Position numbers and translations under genes: made by a program. Shown in pieces: positions 11,601 through 24,191 of a DNA stretch of 64,000 bases. The stretch comes from Phalacrocorax aristotelis (lineage: Eukaryota; Chordata; Aves; Suliformes; Phalacrocoracidae), in the NCBI RefSeq assembly GCF_949628215.1, contig NC_134311.1, positions 14,136,582 through 14,200,581 on the forward strand, in the 5' to 3' direction. The first letter of the stretch is position 1. The number at the start of each line of letters is the position of its first letter. The notes beneath the pieces were generated by a model, which worked only from the letters and a program-made list of their open reading frames with translations, made no database searches and was not told where the DNA came from.

Positions 11601-14600
11601 TTACTTAATCCTTCCAATTTATTAGTTTGAAGAATGGTCTTTTCATTTGTTTGCCCTTTTGACTAAGGTGACAAATTAGTAGCAACTGGCATATTTCCAT
11701 CCTTAACTGAATAGTAAGCATAACTGAACATGCAATGAAACAAGGCACTGTTTGTTGTGCGGTTACTAGTGAAGTAAGGGCACTTTCTGAAGTGCTGGAG
11801 TAGAAATCAAGCTATTACAGAAAAATGTAAGGTATGAAGAATCACATCCATGAAACAACCCATTTTCATTCTACACTAGAGTTTTTTAGTTACTTAGGAG
11901 ACCTTGAATTTAAATTTACGACCCTGCTATAAAAACAACTCAGGCCTTTGTACTTGAATTAATATGTTCTATAATACCTAGGTGTGTATTGTGAAACATA
12001 GGCATACCTAAGACCCATGAGTATACTCTTAACTCTGATACATTTGAAGTGTAAGCCCTAAGTGTCATTAACGTTGTTTATCTAAATAGAGGATGTAGGG
12101 GAAAAAGTCCTAAATCTGTGCTAATCTAATGGGAGACTTGAATAAACTGTTTAGTGAGTTCTAACCTTAAAAATAAACTACAAGAGTAACCAAGAAGCAC
12201 TCAATAGAAACATGAAGGTCACTCACTATTGAAGCAGTTAGGACAATCAACACACTCTCAGTGTTACCCTTCCCCTTGTTTTACCTGCTTTTTTTAAACC
12301 AAGACATCAGTTATGAGACATGGCAGAGATCCAAACTGCCTCAGAGGATCTGTTTAAAACAGCCAAGGAAGCTTTGGATCAGATGCACACAGGGTGCAAT
12401 TGCTTGCATCAGAAAGAACCATATAGGTAGGAAAATCCGACAGTGTCTGAGAACCCCCATCCCTGGCATGGGAGCATCAGCAGACATGTCAAGCTCCTTG
12501 CATTTCCTGTCCTATGGGTTTTGTGTTTTCATTTAATGTGGCATACCTTCAACAGAGGGCTGCAGAGCACTAGTCATTCTTCCCCAATGCCCTCACCCTG
12601 GCTTAGTCCATAACCCAACAGGAGGCTCCGTCCAACTGTGGGGTTCCCAAGCTCAGCCCCACAAGGTGCGTGGTCCAGGTTTTAACTCATCACATAAAAG
12701 GCAGATGGCCCCCTTCTCTGACATTTTTCCTCTGTTCTGTTGAACTCATTGCTGATCAGCATGATGTGCAACATCTTTCATAGCATCAGAATATGTTACA
12801 CCCAGCTGGCCACTCCAGGATGGCCTCCAATCCAGCACAAGATGGTGATAGTTACAGATATGTGTAAGGGCATGGATTTAGGTACCTAAGGAGCCTTACT
12901 GGTGAAGACTTAGTCATCTATCAGCACCTGTGCTGTCAGGCAATTTATTTTTTTGGTAGATTTTGTAGGCGTAAGCATTTCCACTCTGCTGATGCTGCAT
13001 TTCAGCATTACAATCTTCTGTTGATTTGGACAAGTAGTAGACCAGGGCCTCTGCTCCTGGCTGGTCAATTTATTCCATAGACAGCTTTTACATTTTTGAC
13101 CTAGGATTTCCATGGCTGATCAAAAAGATTATTTCCTTGAAAAAAAAGCAAGGTGATTAAGCTATCTGAATCTTAGTTCCCTTATTTCTCACATAATACT
13201 ATTTAAGATCTATGTTTACAAGCAATTTCAGAGAGTCATCAGGGACACAGTGCTGAAGGCTGCTTGGTCTAGAGGAGATACCTGGCATACTTAAGGATCA
13301 AGCAATTGCTGCAATATCTTAACAGTGAGTTAAAAGGACATTTTTTTGTTGTTTATTTTACTGAATCTAAGTTTGTGCAGAATCTAGAGAGCTGCATTCT
13401 TAAACTGTGCATAGTATTATGTTAGTATTATATTATTAGTTAGTATTAGTATTATATTGTTAAAGGTAGGAGACTGGACAGCAGATGAACTCTTCTGTTA
13501 GGAATAATATTAATGAATGGCTAGTGGTCAAAACAAGCTTAATAGCTTACCATTAATGTAGGCACATTGATTTTCCCTCAAAACTCGTTCTGATTTCTTA
13601 GTCATTTCACCATTCCCTTTTTTCTCAGGCCATTCAAACAGAGTCTCCTTTAGATTTCCCTGGAGGATCTTCATAAAGCAGTGTGAGTCAGTGTGATCAT
13701 GGATGCTGCTATATATGTAAAAAGAATAACCAAACTCAGTGTGATATACATATTTGATTTCAGTACAGCAAATAGGACAGATGCCATAGCGTATTGTATC
13801 TGGGCATAGCCCTAACATGGAACACCATTGCACAAAAGTCTTAGGAAAAAAGATTCACAATGGCTAAGGTATACCTACTTAAAACTGCTACGTTAGAAGT
13901 GGATAGAGGGATAGTGGATTAGAGGAATAAGCTCACATCAGCAGGACTTGTAGAAGAGTCAGATATGGATCAGCCTATGACTTTGCCACAAAGAAATGCA
14001 ACGGAAGTCTGGAGGAGGACAGAAAAATTCTTCAGAACACAAAAACTCTTGTGGGCCAAAACCCAAGCTTTTCACAGTGATCCCAGGCAGAGGCTGGTAT
14101 AAACTTGCAAGTATACCTGATATTTGCGGATCCAATATGCTTGCTCTTGAAACATGGGAGAAATGAGCTACGTCTACCTAATTCCTGCGGTCGCTTTACT
14201 GATGAGGTGCACAGGCATTTGTTGAAGAAAAAATGCTCTACCTCTCACTCTGATAGTACTAAGTACAATGAGCTATAGTAAGCTGTTAATTTCACTATTT
14301 TGGCAAAACATGAACAAAACAGCAGGATCTGGTATGATTCGTCTGATCGCTAAATCTGTCTCCTTGCTCCGAAGTATGTTTTAATTGCTATTTGGAGACA
14401 TATGGGCTAGATATGTAGTTTAGTTTTATTTTCTTGGATTTGTTTTGTTTTTGTTTTTAAATAGAGGATGAATTGTTACAGATGTCAATGTCAATTAGAA
14501 CAAAGGGAGAGTTCTCTACTCCTTGGGGGAGAGGGAGAAGGGGGAATTTAACCCTCCTGGAAGTACAGTGCTAATGAGCTTCAATCAAAAACTTGGTACT

Positions 14601-17600
14601 TGCATGTTACTGTTTTCAGTAAATAAATGTCAGGGTTTCTTACTAACTGAGATGCCAGAGCTTGCTTCGGGCACAGAACAGTTCACAAATGCCACGTTGT
14701 CATCCTCCTTCCGCAAGCCATGAGAACAATCTGATCCTCCTCATGCAGGAAGCAAAAACAACTTGTGGTCTCAGTCTAGCCCTAGCGAATGCTCATCCAA
14801 CTCAAACACAGTTTGACATAAATTACAGGCTTTGTGGGGATAGCCTGGAAGGAGTAGAGGTGGTGGGCTTGGCTCCCATGTCCCTCTGAGTGTAATGTCA
14901 TGGCATCCCCTGGAGAATTCTGTAAATGTTGAATTGCACGCTCAGTTAAAACAAACGAAGAAACAGCTCTGACTTCTCCTTACGTTTTCTACTTATATGC
15001 AAGAACACTTGCAAGTTTTGTTATTTCACATTTTGGTTTAGCCAACATTCTGTGAAAGACCCTCCAAGGGGCAAACCCTGCCCTCACGTTTGTAGGGCTA
15101 CACAACGCAGCGTACAGTCTGTGCACACAACTCTGGAGGCCACAACAGCAGTGTGGTCCGTTTTGAGGGAGGAGATAGGGTGCATGAACCTAAAGAAAGC
15201 CAAGCACTCCTGCAGAGGGGCTCCCTCCTCACAGCCTGAGGTCCTAATCCAAACCTACTTTTTCCATCTTGACACAGAGGTGGGATTTAAACACCATGAG
15301 AGAACAAAGACTATTTAAACTGCACCAAGTACTGCTTCTGCAACCAAGTGTTTTATGGGTCTGTTCAACCTATCCTGCCCACAGGAATCCCTGTGTCTCT
15401 AGGACTAAAAACTTCCTCTGGCAGGAGGGAAGTTTAAATTTGATAGAAAAACAGAGCATTTTTAAAAGAGTCTCTAAAAATGCCCATGAGGTACAAACTT
15501 GCAAAAGACACAGCAAATATTCAGGACTGCTATACCAATAGGAGCTCTGCACTGCTTAGTTTCCTGACACTTTCTGACAGCTCATACAGGGCTGATTATT
15601 TGAGTCGTTTTGTATGACAGTGAAACATACACTGAATTTTTACCTGTTTGCTAAAACCATAATCTTTGCATACGAACCTGCCATGCCCTTCACCCCAGCA
15701 CAAGATCATCAAGTTGAACTTTCCATTTCCATTGTCCACAAGGTTTCTTGTATACCTGAAATACAAAGTGTTGGTTTTTACTGTACTGATGTGCCTATAA
15801 CAGACAAAATTATACAATCATGTTTATGAAGGAAGGTTGTAACATGTAAAAGTCCTTTTTCTTCTTTTTCTTGAGAGCCAAGTTTTACTTGGAAAAAAAA
15901 GAAATTGTATTTTTAAGCTTTTTTTGGTAAGAGTTCATTTTCTGTGAAGAAAAAAAATGAACATACTTAATATTTTATAATCATATTGCTTTTGAATTAC
16001 ATAGATGATTGCAGTTTGGGAACTGTGAGTCTGAGACTAATGTGGTAGACAGGATCAAATCAAAATAGTTATCGAATGAAGTCACTTCAGCAGCTGGCTT
16101 ATAATTAGAAACAGAGGATTGCAATGAAACAAGAAAAATACATGGTTACATTCTCCTGCAGCTCCGTTTCAGATATTTTTGGCTTTCCTTCTCTTACGCA
16201 GCACTCATTTGTACAAAGCCAAAAAAGCAAAGGAATAAGATGTCAGGCTTTCCCTACATGGTCCTCCTACTCTGTTCCCGAAAGTTCTTCATCTTGTACT
16301 GTAGCATTCGTGTGTGGCTAAAACACCTATGGGGTAATTTCTGCCAGCATCTACTTCTAAACAAAGTTTATCAGAGCAAGATTTCTTAAAAAGAGTTTTT
16401 TATCTGCTAACTTATAGGTGACAAAGAGTAAGCTGTGGTTTGCTCTCAGGACTTGAAAACACCTTTAACAGCAACATCTTATGTTTGTTTCCTTGTACTC
16501 TCCTGTAAGCCTCCCCCGAGCTACTGCTCATCTTGTCCTATCGAAAAGCTCACTAGAAAAGGGGTGAGGATTTTGCTCTATACATTACTTTCCATAGCGG
16601 GCCTCTTCTGATCCAGGGCTGGTGCTTCTAGCTGTTATGGTGCAAGTAACCCAGTGGGACCTTCTGGTTTCATTTTAGCATTATTCACAACTATTTGCAC
16701 TTTGCCAAGTAAAGCAAATATATATGGCAATGACAAAACACCTCACTCCTGCCTAAGAGGTGCAAGCAGGGGCGCATAGAAAGTGCACTAATGTCAACTG
16801 AATGTTTTTAAATTAGTTTCCCCATAAGATCACTCTATTTTAATCAAAATAGGATGCTCATAAAGAAATTACTTTCAAAGCATAACATGTAAATCTATAT
16901 GCTGCCTCTCACTGCATCCACAATTTGTGCACATATTAGGTAGACATGCTTTTTCCTATGATGCCAGAACATAAGCAATCAATGCTGGCATTTGACTGAA
17001 CTTTTCAAGTGCTGTTATTTCTGTATAGCAGGTCTGGCTGGCCAAAAAAAAAAAAAAAAAAAAAAAAAGGCTGCCAAGCATACTTCTAATGTTAGCACAC
17101 TTTGTTCTTCCGATTCGTAGTTTTCTATGTTCTGTTACAAACTTAGTGACTTGTTCTGAGCAGAGGATAGTCAATGCGAGGTGCAAGGAAGCTAAAAACC
17201 AGTCACGCCAGAGCAATGCTTTCACGATAGCAGGGTTAAAAGGAAAAGTTTTGGGGTTTTTGTTTGTCTGTTTTTTAAAGGGAGTGCTCAAATAAAGCGT
17301 ACTTATATTGAAATTTAAGACAGGAAAGCCACCAATGGCAGGGAAAAATTAGTTGTTGGCAAAATAGGAGAGACTTGAAACCCTAACAGGTATTTTCCTT
17401 TCTCCTGGCAAGCAGCAAAAAGCCTCATCCTGCACTACCCGGAGGAGCAAGAGACCGAAGCGTGCACCGGCGGTAAGGCAGGGAATACACGCACCAGCTC
17501 CTCTACAAACACCGAACACCCAGTTTGCAGCGGTCTGCTGCCCGACCCCAGCACGCCGCGCAAACCCCGCGCAACCCCTGCGCTGCGGCTTCTGCAGCCG

Positions 17601-18065
17601 GGACGTTTCCCTTGGGCTTTTTTTGGGGTGGGTTGTTTTTTTTTTTTAATGTGCCTCCATTGGCCGCCGCGGCCCCGCCCGCTCCTCGCCCCCGCCCCCA
17701 CCGGAGGGGCTGTCGGCCGGGTTCGTGGTGGTGATGGTGGTGGGCGTCAGCCCCGCGCCCCGCTGGTCCCCACTACCCTTCCGCGGCTCTGCACCGCCAC
17801 CGGACCCGCTTCCACAGTGAGGGGCGCGGCGCCGGGGGCTCCCTTACCCCGGGGTGCGCGTGTGTGTGTGTGAGGAGGGGTTGTACCTGTACTGGTCGAA
17901 TTTGGCGTACTGCAGCCACTCCTCGGGGTTGCTGTCGTACGACTCCATCAGCTCCTGCACTTCCTCCACGCTGACTTTGTCCTCGGCGAATATCCGATGG
18001 AGGATGCGGACCAGCTCCTCCAGGCTCCGCGCCTTCCACGTCTCCGTCTGCACCGGCTGCTCCAT
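8644..18065 (-). CDS. CDO1: Cysteine dioxygenase type 1 (five coding exons)
   Basis: CDO1 is the cytosolic non-haem iron enzyme that adds dioxygen to L-cysteine to give cysteine sulfinate, the entry to taurine and sulfate. Exons on the minus strand are 17887-18065, 15678-15755, 13551-13708, 10890-11059 and 8644-8673, all with GT/AG borders and compatible phases, giving 204 residues (human 200). The cupin motif [11 protein letters not shown] supplies iron ligands His89 and His91, with His144 as the third. Cys96 and Tyr161 match the human Cys93-Tyr157 thioether pair, and Ser157/His159/Tyr161 match the known catalytic triad. The substrate-binding Arg of YTRN is Arg63. The N terminus is three residues longer than human, one residue is added at GNGEM, and the last 14 residues (ERTLC then ATAVPQENN) differ from the human tail. 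The start lies in a CpG island behind a CATAAA box. The gene shares a strand with ATG12, 9.3 kb upstream. All key residues are present, so it looks functional. Confidence 0.97.
8674..10889 (-). other. CDO1: CDO1 intron 4
   Basis: The 2.2-kb intron is AT-rich apart from its first 150 nt (10735-10889), which are unusually GC-rich and hold a perfect inverted repeat (10761-10810). No coding or RNA gene is seen in it. Confidence 0.85.
10761..10810. repeat. GC-rich perfect inverted repeat (12-bp arms)
   Basis: The arms CCTCCTGCCTGC (10761-10772) and GCAGGCAGGAGG (10799-10810) are exact reverse complements separated by a 26-nt C/G-rich loop. It lies 80-130 nt downstream of the CDO1 exon 4 donor in an island of about 65-75 percent G+C by eye. 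It could fold in the pre-mRNA or as a DNA cruciform. Confidence 0.85.
10890..11059 (-). CDS. CDO1: CDO1 coding exon 4
   Basis: The 170-nt exon encodes [20 protein letters not shown], then [20 protein letters not shown] and the final beta strand. It holds the third iron ligand histidine and the Ser-His-Tyr triad. The acceptor is GGTGTAG and the donor GTAAGT, with a GC-rich hairpin starting about 80 nt into the following intron. Confidence 0.96.
11060..13550 (-). other. CDO1: CDO1 intron 3
   Basis: The 2.5-kb intron has no recognisable gene. A TATTA/TAGTATTA-rich simple repeat lies at 13412-13460, close to the exon 4-ward end of the exon 3 donor. The stretch 12540-12850 is more GC-rich and looks repeat-like, but I could not assign it to a family. 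Confidence 0.8.
13412..13460. repeat. TTAGTATTA simple repeat
   Basis: Several imperfect copies of TTAGTATTA and TATTATATTA are joined in tandem. Confidence 0.8.
13551..13708 (-). CDS. CDO1: CDO1 coding exon 3
   Basis: The 158-nt exon carries the iron-binding HDH pair and the cross-link cysteine in [10 protein letters not shown], then [13 protein letters not shown] and [14 protein letters not shown]. The acceptor is TATATAG and the donor GTAAGC. Confidence 0.97.
13709..15677 (-). other. CDO1: CDO1 intron 2
   Basis: No gene is recognised in this 2-kb intron. Overlapping plus-strand open frames at 14523-15541 have no recognisable domain. A mildly GC-richer stretch lies at 15050-15250. Confidence 0.8.
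15678..15755 (-). CDS. CDO1: CDO1 coding exon 2
   Basis: The 78-nt exon completes Arg60 and encodes [16 protein letters not shown] through CWGEGHG. The acceptor is TTTCAG; the donor GTTCGT is weaker than the others in the gene but keeps the GT. It carries the substrate-binding arginine of YTRN. Confidence 0.96.
15756..17886 (-). other. CDO1: CDO1 intron 1
   Basis: The 2.1-kb intron holds an uninterrupted run of 25 A at 17044-17068 and, near its start, a short CA/TG repeat (17858-17872). Its first 450 nt belong to the promoter CpG island. No gene is seen. Confidence 0.85.
17044..17068. repeat. Poly(A) run of 25
   Basis: A plain homopolymer of 25 A on the plus strand (T on the CDO1 strand). 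No retroposon body is recognised next to it, so it is listed only as a simple repeat. Confidence 0.9.
17887..18065 (-). CDS. CDO1: CDO1 coding exon 1
   Basis: The exon encodes Met1 to the first two bases of the Arg60 codon, including [20 protein letters not shown] and ending FDQY. It is followed by the donor GTACAA. The start at 18063-18065 is supported by the conserved MEQ opening. Confidence 0.96.
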
Positions 18066-18126
18066 CGCCGCCGGCTGCTCCGGCGCCGCCGCCCGCCGCT
18101 GCCCCCGGCCGGCCCCCGCCGCCTCC

Positions 18127-18133
18127 CTTTATG
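18127..18133 (-). promoter_or_regulatory. CDO1: TATA-like box of CDO1
   Basis: On the minus strand the sequence reads CATAAAG about 62 nt upstream of the CDO1 ATG, inside the CpG island. This spacing would place transcription start near 18098-18105 and give a 5' UTR of about 35 nt. It is inferred from sequence only. Confidence 0.5.
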
Positions 18134-18480
18134 TGCCGGGAGGCACGGCGGGAGCCTACCACCGCCCCGGCGGGCGGAGGGGCCGGGCGGCGCGGGCGGG
18201 ACCGCGGCCAGCCGTGCCCGGCCCCGTACGCAGCCCCGGGAGCGGGGTCACCGACCCCGCGGCGGGCGGGGGCAGGCAGAGCCGGCCGGGCTCCTGCCTC
18301 CGCTCCGCTCCGTCCCTCCAGCAGCCAGCCGGGGCGGAGGGTTAGGCTCGGCTCTAACCCCTCGGGCGGGCGTTTGGAGCTCTGATGTGTATCCCCGGGG
18401 GAGGAGGGGTACGAAGAGAAGTGTCTGTCGCTGCCGGGCAGAAAGCGTCTCTCGCTGCCGGGCCTCTTTGTCTCGCATCT

Positions 18481-21400
18481 TCATCCCCTGTGGGCAAGTT
18501 CTGGGCTTAAGGAGCTTCCAGGCAGATAAGTTGCAGCAAAAAAATACATTCATTTGGGGCTGGCCTTACGAAAATACACCTATAAGCTCTATTTAAAAGC
18601 AAAACAGAACACACCAGTGTCACACAGAAAATTGCCGCTGGACATGAACACAGCCTGCCCGTTCAAAGTGCTGTTCCTTGAAAACCATGCACTCTGCAGT
18701 CATGTTTAGGGCTGTTGTGAACATTAGCACTCGGTGTGACACCTAGAAATGTAATGAATGGGACAAAGGAGGCCAGGCTAAGATGGCAGACCATCCTTTC
18801 CCCAGTCTGTCAAGCCTACACACTGCCAGCAGAGCAAGCAGATGCCATGCCAGCTGCCTTCATTTCCAGTTCAGCTGTTAATAGGATGTTTATTAGTCAT
18901 TAATTCTGGCAATGGAATTCACTATACATCATAGAATTGTGTTTTAAGAAAACCCATCACTTCTTTCTAAAAAAATGAGTTCAGCTATTTAGGCCTGTCT
19001 GATAATTGTGGTGCTGGAAGGAAGCAGATCGGCATGGTCTGCTCTAGCTCTGAGGCTTAGAGGTGTCCACAATACCAGCAGCCAGCAATTTCTCTTAAAG
19101 ACAGTTACACTGAGGGATTTCGAGCATGTCTGCTTTCCCTTTCCTCTTCCTGACCTGTGCAGCAAGTAGGTGTGAAAAAAAGCACCATTAATACAGAGCT
19201 ACAACTTGAGAGGCTAGATGAATTTTTGGCTCTGCTGCACTCAGGATTACATTTCCATAGATGTAAATGGGGCTGGAATCTGGTGCATTGGAGTGAAATA
19301 TAAACAAATGTACTGAATAGGTACATTGTCAGCCATCAGTCCAGAACCAATCCTGGCAGACAGAAAGCAGACCCAACTTTTTAGCTGATTTTTTAACAAG
19401 TGGTTGGGGAGAGAGAAAATCTGATGATTTTAAGCAGACTTTTTTAGGTCTGAAAGAACTTGAGACCATCCTGAATCTCTGAAATGCAACCAGGATACTC
19501 CAGCACTGATGTCAACAGCTCTTGGGTGGCTAAAGAAGAAAACATCTTCGTTCTTTATTTGCTCCTATTCAAAAGTGTTTACACAGGTTTTCATTTTGAA
19601 TCTTTCAACATTTCTTGTTGATACTGAAAACTTCTATGAGAGTTGATTCCTTGATTGCATGAAAATCACTAGGAACCATATTTATGGTTCTTCAGCTTAT
19701 GTTTTTGTTAATACCCCATTGATAGAAATGGCCCAGGGATCTGACTGCATACACCAGTTAACAGATTCTAGCCTTAGTCACTGAGGGTGTCTGTCACTGA
19801 AAATTAAAAGAAAAGAGAGCATTGTAATTCACACAGCATGGGAATTGTCTTCACATTCTCAGTTGTATTTCTTATAAAGGAACGTACAGAATATATTACC
19901 CTTTTTATTTCTGAAAATCATATATTCATACTCCTGTAGAAATTAACTGTTGCACATAGTTCTAAACTCTTCTGTTACTATAGAATAATACTCAGCCTGT
20001 GGGAGGCTTTATTCCAACAAGTGTAAGGGATGTTGTAACATTCAATTGTATAGCAAAACGCCCTTCAAAAACACACAGCGATTCACATCTAGATGTCTTA
20101 CAACGCAGGATGCAATGCTGCAGCTGGTTTTCAGTTGCTCAGGAGCTGGACTGCACACTGGCAATGGTATCCTGGGTGGTCACGCATCAACCACGTTAAA
20201 AGCTATAGAAACAATCATTTTTGATCAGAACTCTACTGTACCAACATGCCTCACAAACTAGACTATAATGTCTTTAGGTAGCACCAGTTCCCTCAGTCCT
20301 TGGTTTTCAAGGTACTATATTCCCATAATAATTCTGCAAGAATTACGTTCATCAGTTCCTGTAATCAGGGTCTTGTATCTTGTTTCTCTGATAAATGAGC
20401 TATTAAGCTTTGCTTAATGATGGCACACCTTGGTGTTTCTTGGAGGAGATATGTAATCACATTTGGTTCTCCTGAACCTGACTTCCTGAATATGGCACTA
20501 TGGCACTCATAGGGTGACACACAGGTACTTCACACTCATGTGTTCAAATACCACCGTCCCTAAAGTGGATATATATTGTTTGGGCTACACAGAAAGAGCA
20601 AGCATATAGCTCCAGGGAAGAAGCAAAAAGGTCTAAGGTCTTTTCCTGTATTGCATATTATTCAGCCCTTGTGAAAAGCACAGAACCCTGCAGTGTTCTC
20701 ACAGAAAGTGAATCATTCTTCATGGCACAGCTTCACTGAGAGGCAGAGAGGAAACCATCAAACCATTCGTGCTGATACCCTGACAGCTAAAACCTTTTCT
20801 TGGAAAATGGGTGCTTGGGCTTTACCCACAGGAACTGCTTTATGCACAAATGCCCAACCACTCAAGTATTATCCAAGACAGGTATAAGCACTTCAAGCAA
20901 TCATCAGATATGACATCCAACTCCAGGAGAGACTTACCAGCTGAAGTACCTAAGTATATATGGCACCTCATCTCTTATTGTGGTGCAGCTCACAGGGTTT
21001 TTCTCCTGGCTTACTGAGGACAATCTTCAATTAAGATTGATGAAATTAATGAACTCCAGTGTCAAGACACTTTGCACTGCCTATTGGGCCTGAATATGAA
21101 GCTTGGCATTGGATTTTATGATGCATGTTATCATTCCAAATAAAAATTGTGGGCAAGTCAGAAGTGGGATCCAAGGTGTCTGAATCCTCAGGCTGTTGCA
21201 GCAAACTATACTGTGTCTCTTTGGTCTGTTAGCCAGGGCAGATAACAGCACTTCAACCCAGTAATGACCATTTACATCTCCTCCAGATACTATGACTTTC
21301 ACCCCTTTACCAATGGTATTAAGTTTCTGTTCACCTAAGTGTCTTTATGTTTGTAGAGAGGTGTGGTGCTTTTTGTTTTGAGAAAATCTGCATCTGCAGC

Positions 21401-23723
21401 TGTAGTGCAAGTTTTGGGGCTGCATGACTCTATGGCAATACCTCTCTGAGGAAGATTAAGAGAAGAGAACATTTTGTCACACAGATCACAATACAGGTAA
21501 AAGGTTAATAACCTGTGCCAAGGAAACTCACCTTACTGAAATACAACATTGTGTTTTGCAGTCCCAAAGCATTACAAAAGGGTTACTGCCTCTTCCTTTA
21601 AGCTTTGTGTGATTTAAGGACTGCATCCTGCATCTAAAAACCTGAACTGCCTCAGTCTATGACGCTTGGAGTTCCGTCCCTTTTATTTCATATGAAGGCC
21701 TCTGAACTCTTGGAAGAATACCAATTGCACAAAAGAGACCTTTCAGGTTATAATCAGGAGGAAACGTAAGTAAATGTTTGTTGCAGACATCACTCAGATT
21801 GCTATTTGTAAACAATGCACCAGCTAAAGCAGTAGTTCCCAAACTCTGCTCTGAAAGACCAAGCTAAATGATCATGGAGCCCTACATCCAAGTGGGATGA
21901 CTCCTTCTGGGGCTGTGGAACAGCACTGCAGACGTTCCTCAGTCACATAACATGGAAAGTGAGATTGATCCCTCAGTACACAACAGATTTTGCCTGAGAA
22001 CCTGCTCCTTGCACAGTGAGTCACAAAAAAAGCTAATCATATCAAACATAGGTCATACAGCAAAACATCATCAGACTACAAAATGCAGTGATCAGTGAGT
22101 GAAATGAGGGCATCACATACCAAGTTGTGCCATACATTGAAAATGCTAACAGTTACTAATTGGCATGCATACTGCTGAAGGGAAAAACAGTGAGGCATTA
22201 AACCAGGTAGCACAGAAAGGACTCTTGGAAGAAATCAGTTTGATTCGCTTCTGGTGCGAGGTTAGTACACTGTGCATGTGTTATGCATAAAATACAAAAT
22301 ATTGACATTTGCCTCTGTGAGAAAAACACTTTAAAGTAAGTTTCCATTTCTTTCAATTTGTGGTATTTATATGAGAAAGCTGAAGTGCAGCTAGTCCTCT
22401 CTGCACTAACAATATTGACTGTGTAGTTTTCCGTTCGGTACCCTTCTCTGAGGTTTCCTGTTTCAGAGCTGAAGAGCTCTTAATACATTTTAGTTCCCAG
22501 GAGTTGCTAGGATTGTTAGTTCTGTAACCAAACAGGGTTTGAGGGAAAGGCATTTTTGTCTGCTTTAATGTCATATACTGATTTTTGCAATTGAAACATG
22601 TAACTTGAATCTTTTTTTCTTTTTATATTCTTAAGCCCTCCATGCAATTATATTTTAACACTATATTCACTCAGTCCTATTGATATGTATTTTCATACGT
22701 ATTTTATAGATATAAATAATTTTCATGTGGAATCATTCCATGAGAAGACACAGAACAAGGATACTAGGACTCTGTATGTTTTCCTAATTCTTACTAAATA
22801 ATGTTTGTCATCTACTTCTAATAAGGAAAGGTATGAGTGAATAGAGATATATAAGTAGTACTTCCTCACCAGCTATAATCTGCATACTTAAGTGTTGCAG
22901 AATCTAGCTATTGGTAGGCATTTAGAGCAAGCATATATGTGATGATTACATGGAGGGAAAGCTTAAGAACTATTTTCAAAAAGTTCTGAGACTGACCTGA
23001 GGTTCAAATAGGCACAATGTTTTTCTCCCTTCTTCCCAATGTGCATACAAGGGATCAAATCTCACCTGAAACTGGGACTGTGTATCCACTAACAAATATC
23101 CCAAGGACTGCCCTCTGGCACAGAGGCCAACTTGCAGAGAACAGTTTGCATCCCCATTATTTACCTTTTAATCTCCAGAACAGGCTGGTCACGTCCAAAG
23201 TACCCACAAGAAATAGTGCCTTGCCAACTCGTGAATTGTGCATCGGCCAGAATCTGTGCCAGCAACTGTTCTACCAACTAACTGTACAGATGACTGAGCT
23301 ATGGTGCACCAGAAAATTTCCTGGCCCTGCTGAGTCTAGAGACATAAATGTATGTCATACACATATGTAGCGTGACTGACATAAGCTTTTAACGTACTTA
23401 TTTTGATCTCCCTTTAGTCAATAAAGTGTTCTGTTCAACCTTTCTTAACCACCCTCTTTAGGATGAAACAACCTCTAAATGAGGTTTTTGTCTCTCTAGA
23501 TATTTTGGCATCAAGTCAAAAGTTTTCTGACTAAAATACAGTGAGATGCACCTGGCATCTCATGGCATTATGGCTACTGAAGGAAGTATAAAGCAGGAAC
23601 AAGAAAAATATGTAGAATTTTATGATGTTTAGCCTTGGGAGCATGTTAAGTATGATGCTAGTGAAGCTGAACGGTGGTCTCCTCAAACAAGAACACACAC
23701 ATTTAACATGCTTTCTTATCAAG
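18481..23723. other. Intergenic DNA between CDO1 and ATG12
   Basis: No exon of a known gene is recognised. Open frames here are short and AT-rich. A piece at about 21831-21960 begins with AGTAGTTCCCAAACTCTGCT, which resembles the ends of some old hAT-type DNA elements, but the match is too weak to name. Confidence 0.65.
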
Positions 23724-24191
23724 TCACAGAATCACAGTATGGTAGGGGTTGGAAGGTACCTCTGGAGATCATCTCGCCCAACCCCCCTGCTTGAGCAGGC
23801 ACACCCAGAGCAGGGGGCACAGGAACGCATCCAGGTGGGTTGGTGGGTTTTGAATGTCTCCAGGGAAGGGACTCCACAGCCTCCCTGGGCAGCCCGTGCC
23901 ACTGCTCTGTCACCCTCACAGGAAAGACGTTTTTCTCATACTGAGGTGGAACTTCCTGTGTTCCGACTTGTGCCTATTGCCCCTTGGCCTGTCATTGGGC
24001 ACTAATGAAGAGTCCAGTCCCACTGTCCAGACACCCACCCTTTAGGTATTTATAGGTATTGATGAAATCCCCCCTCAGTCTTCTCCAGGCTGAACAAACC
24101 CAGGTGTCTCAGCCTTTCCTCATAAGGGAGATGCTCCAGTCCCCTGATCATCTTGGTAGCTCTCCGCTGGACTCTCTCCAGTAGTTCCCTG
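23724..24191 (-). mobile_element. CR1 LINE, 5'-truncated, minus strand
   Basis: Read on the minus strand, this is the 3' end of CR1: the ORF2 C terminus, the CCCTGCTCAAGCAGGGGGGTTGG-like region and a terminus with ACTGTGATTCTGTGA near 23724-23740. The 5' end is truncated at about 24191, as is normal for CR1. The open frame at 23719-23919 belongs to this element. The copy looks younger than the other CR1 pieces in the window because the consensus text is easy to follow. Confidence 0.92.

Larger units (their letters stand above)
17450..18480 (-). promoter_or_regulatory. CDO1: CDO1 promoter CpG island
   Basis: The GC and CpG content rises sharply across CDO1 exon 1 and its upstream flank and falls again on both sides. 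An ATTGGCC (inverted CCAAT) block lies at about 17658-17664 and G/C-rich Sp1-like runs are common. In mammals the CDO1 promoter is a CpG island that is often methylated in tumours; whether that holds in birds is not shown here. Confidence 0.85.

Noticed and set aside
17030-17068. Poly(A) tail of a processed pseudogene or SINE
   Set aside because: No gene-like or SINE-like body lies next to the A run, so it is kept as a simple repeat.
17525-18596. Long Arg/Pro/Gly-rich frames on the plus strand opposite CDO1 exon 1
   Set aside because: They are typical GC-rich shadow frames of the CpG island, with no domain; the true coding strand here is minus (CDO1 exon 1).
21831-21960. Possible hAT-type DNA transposon end
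   Set aside because: Only a short TTCCCAAACT-like match; terminal repeats and a target-site duplication were not found.
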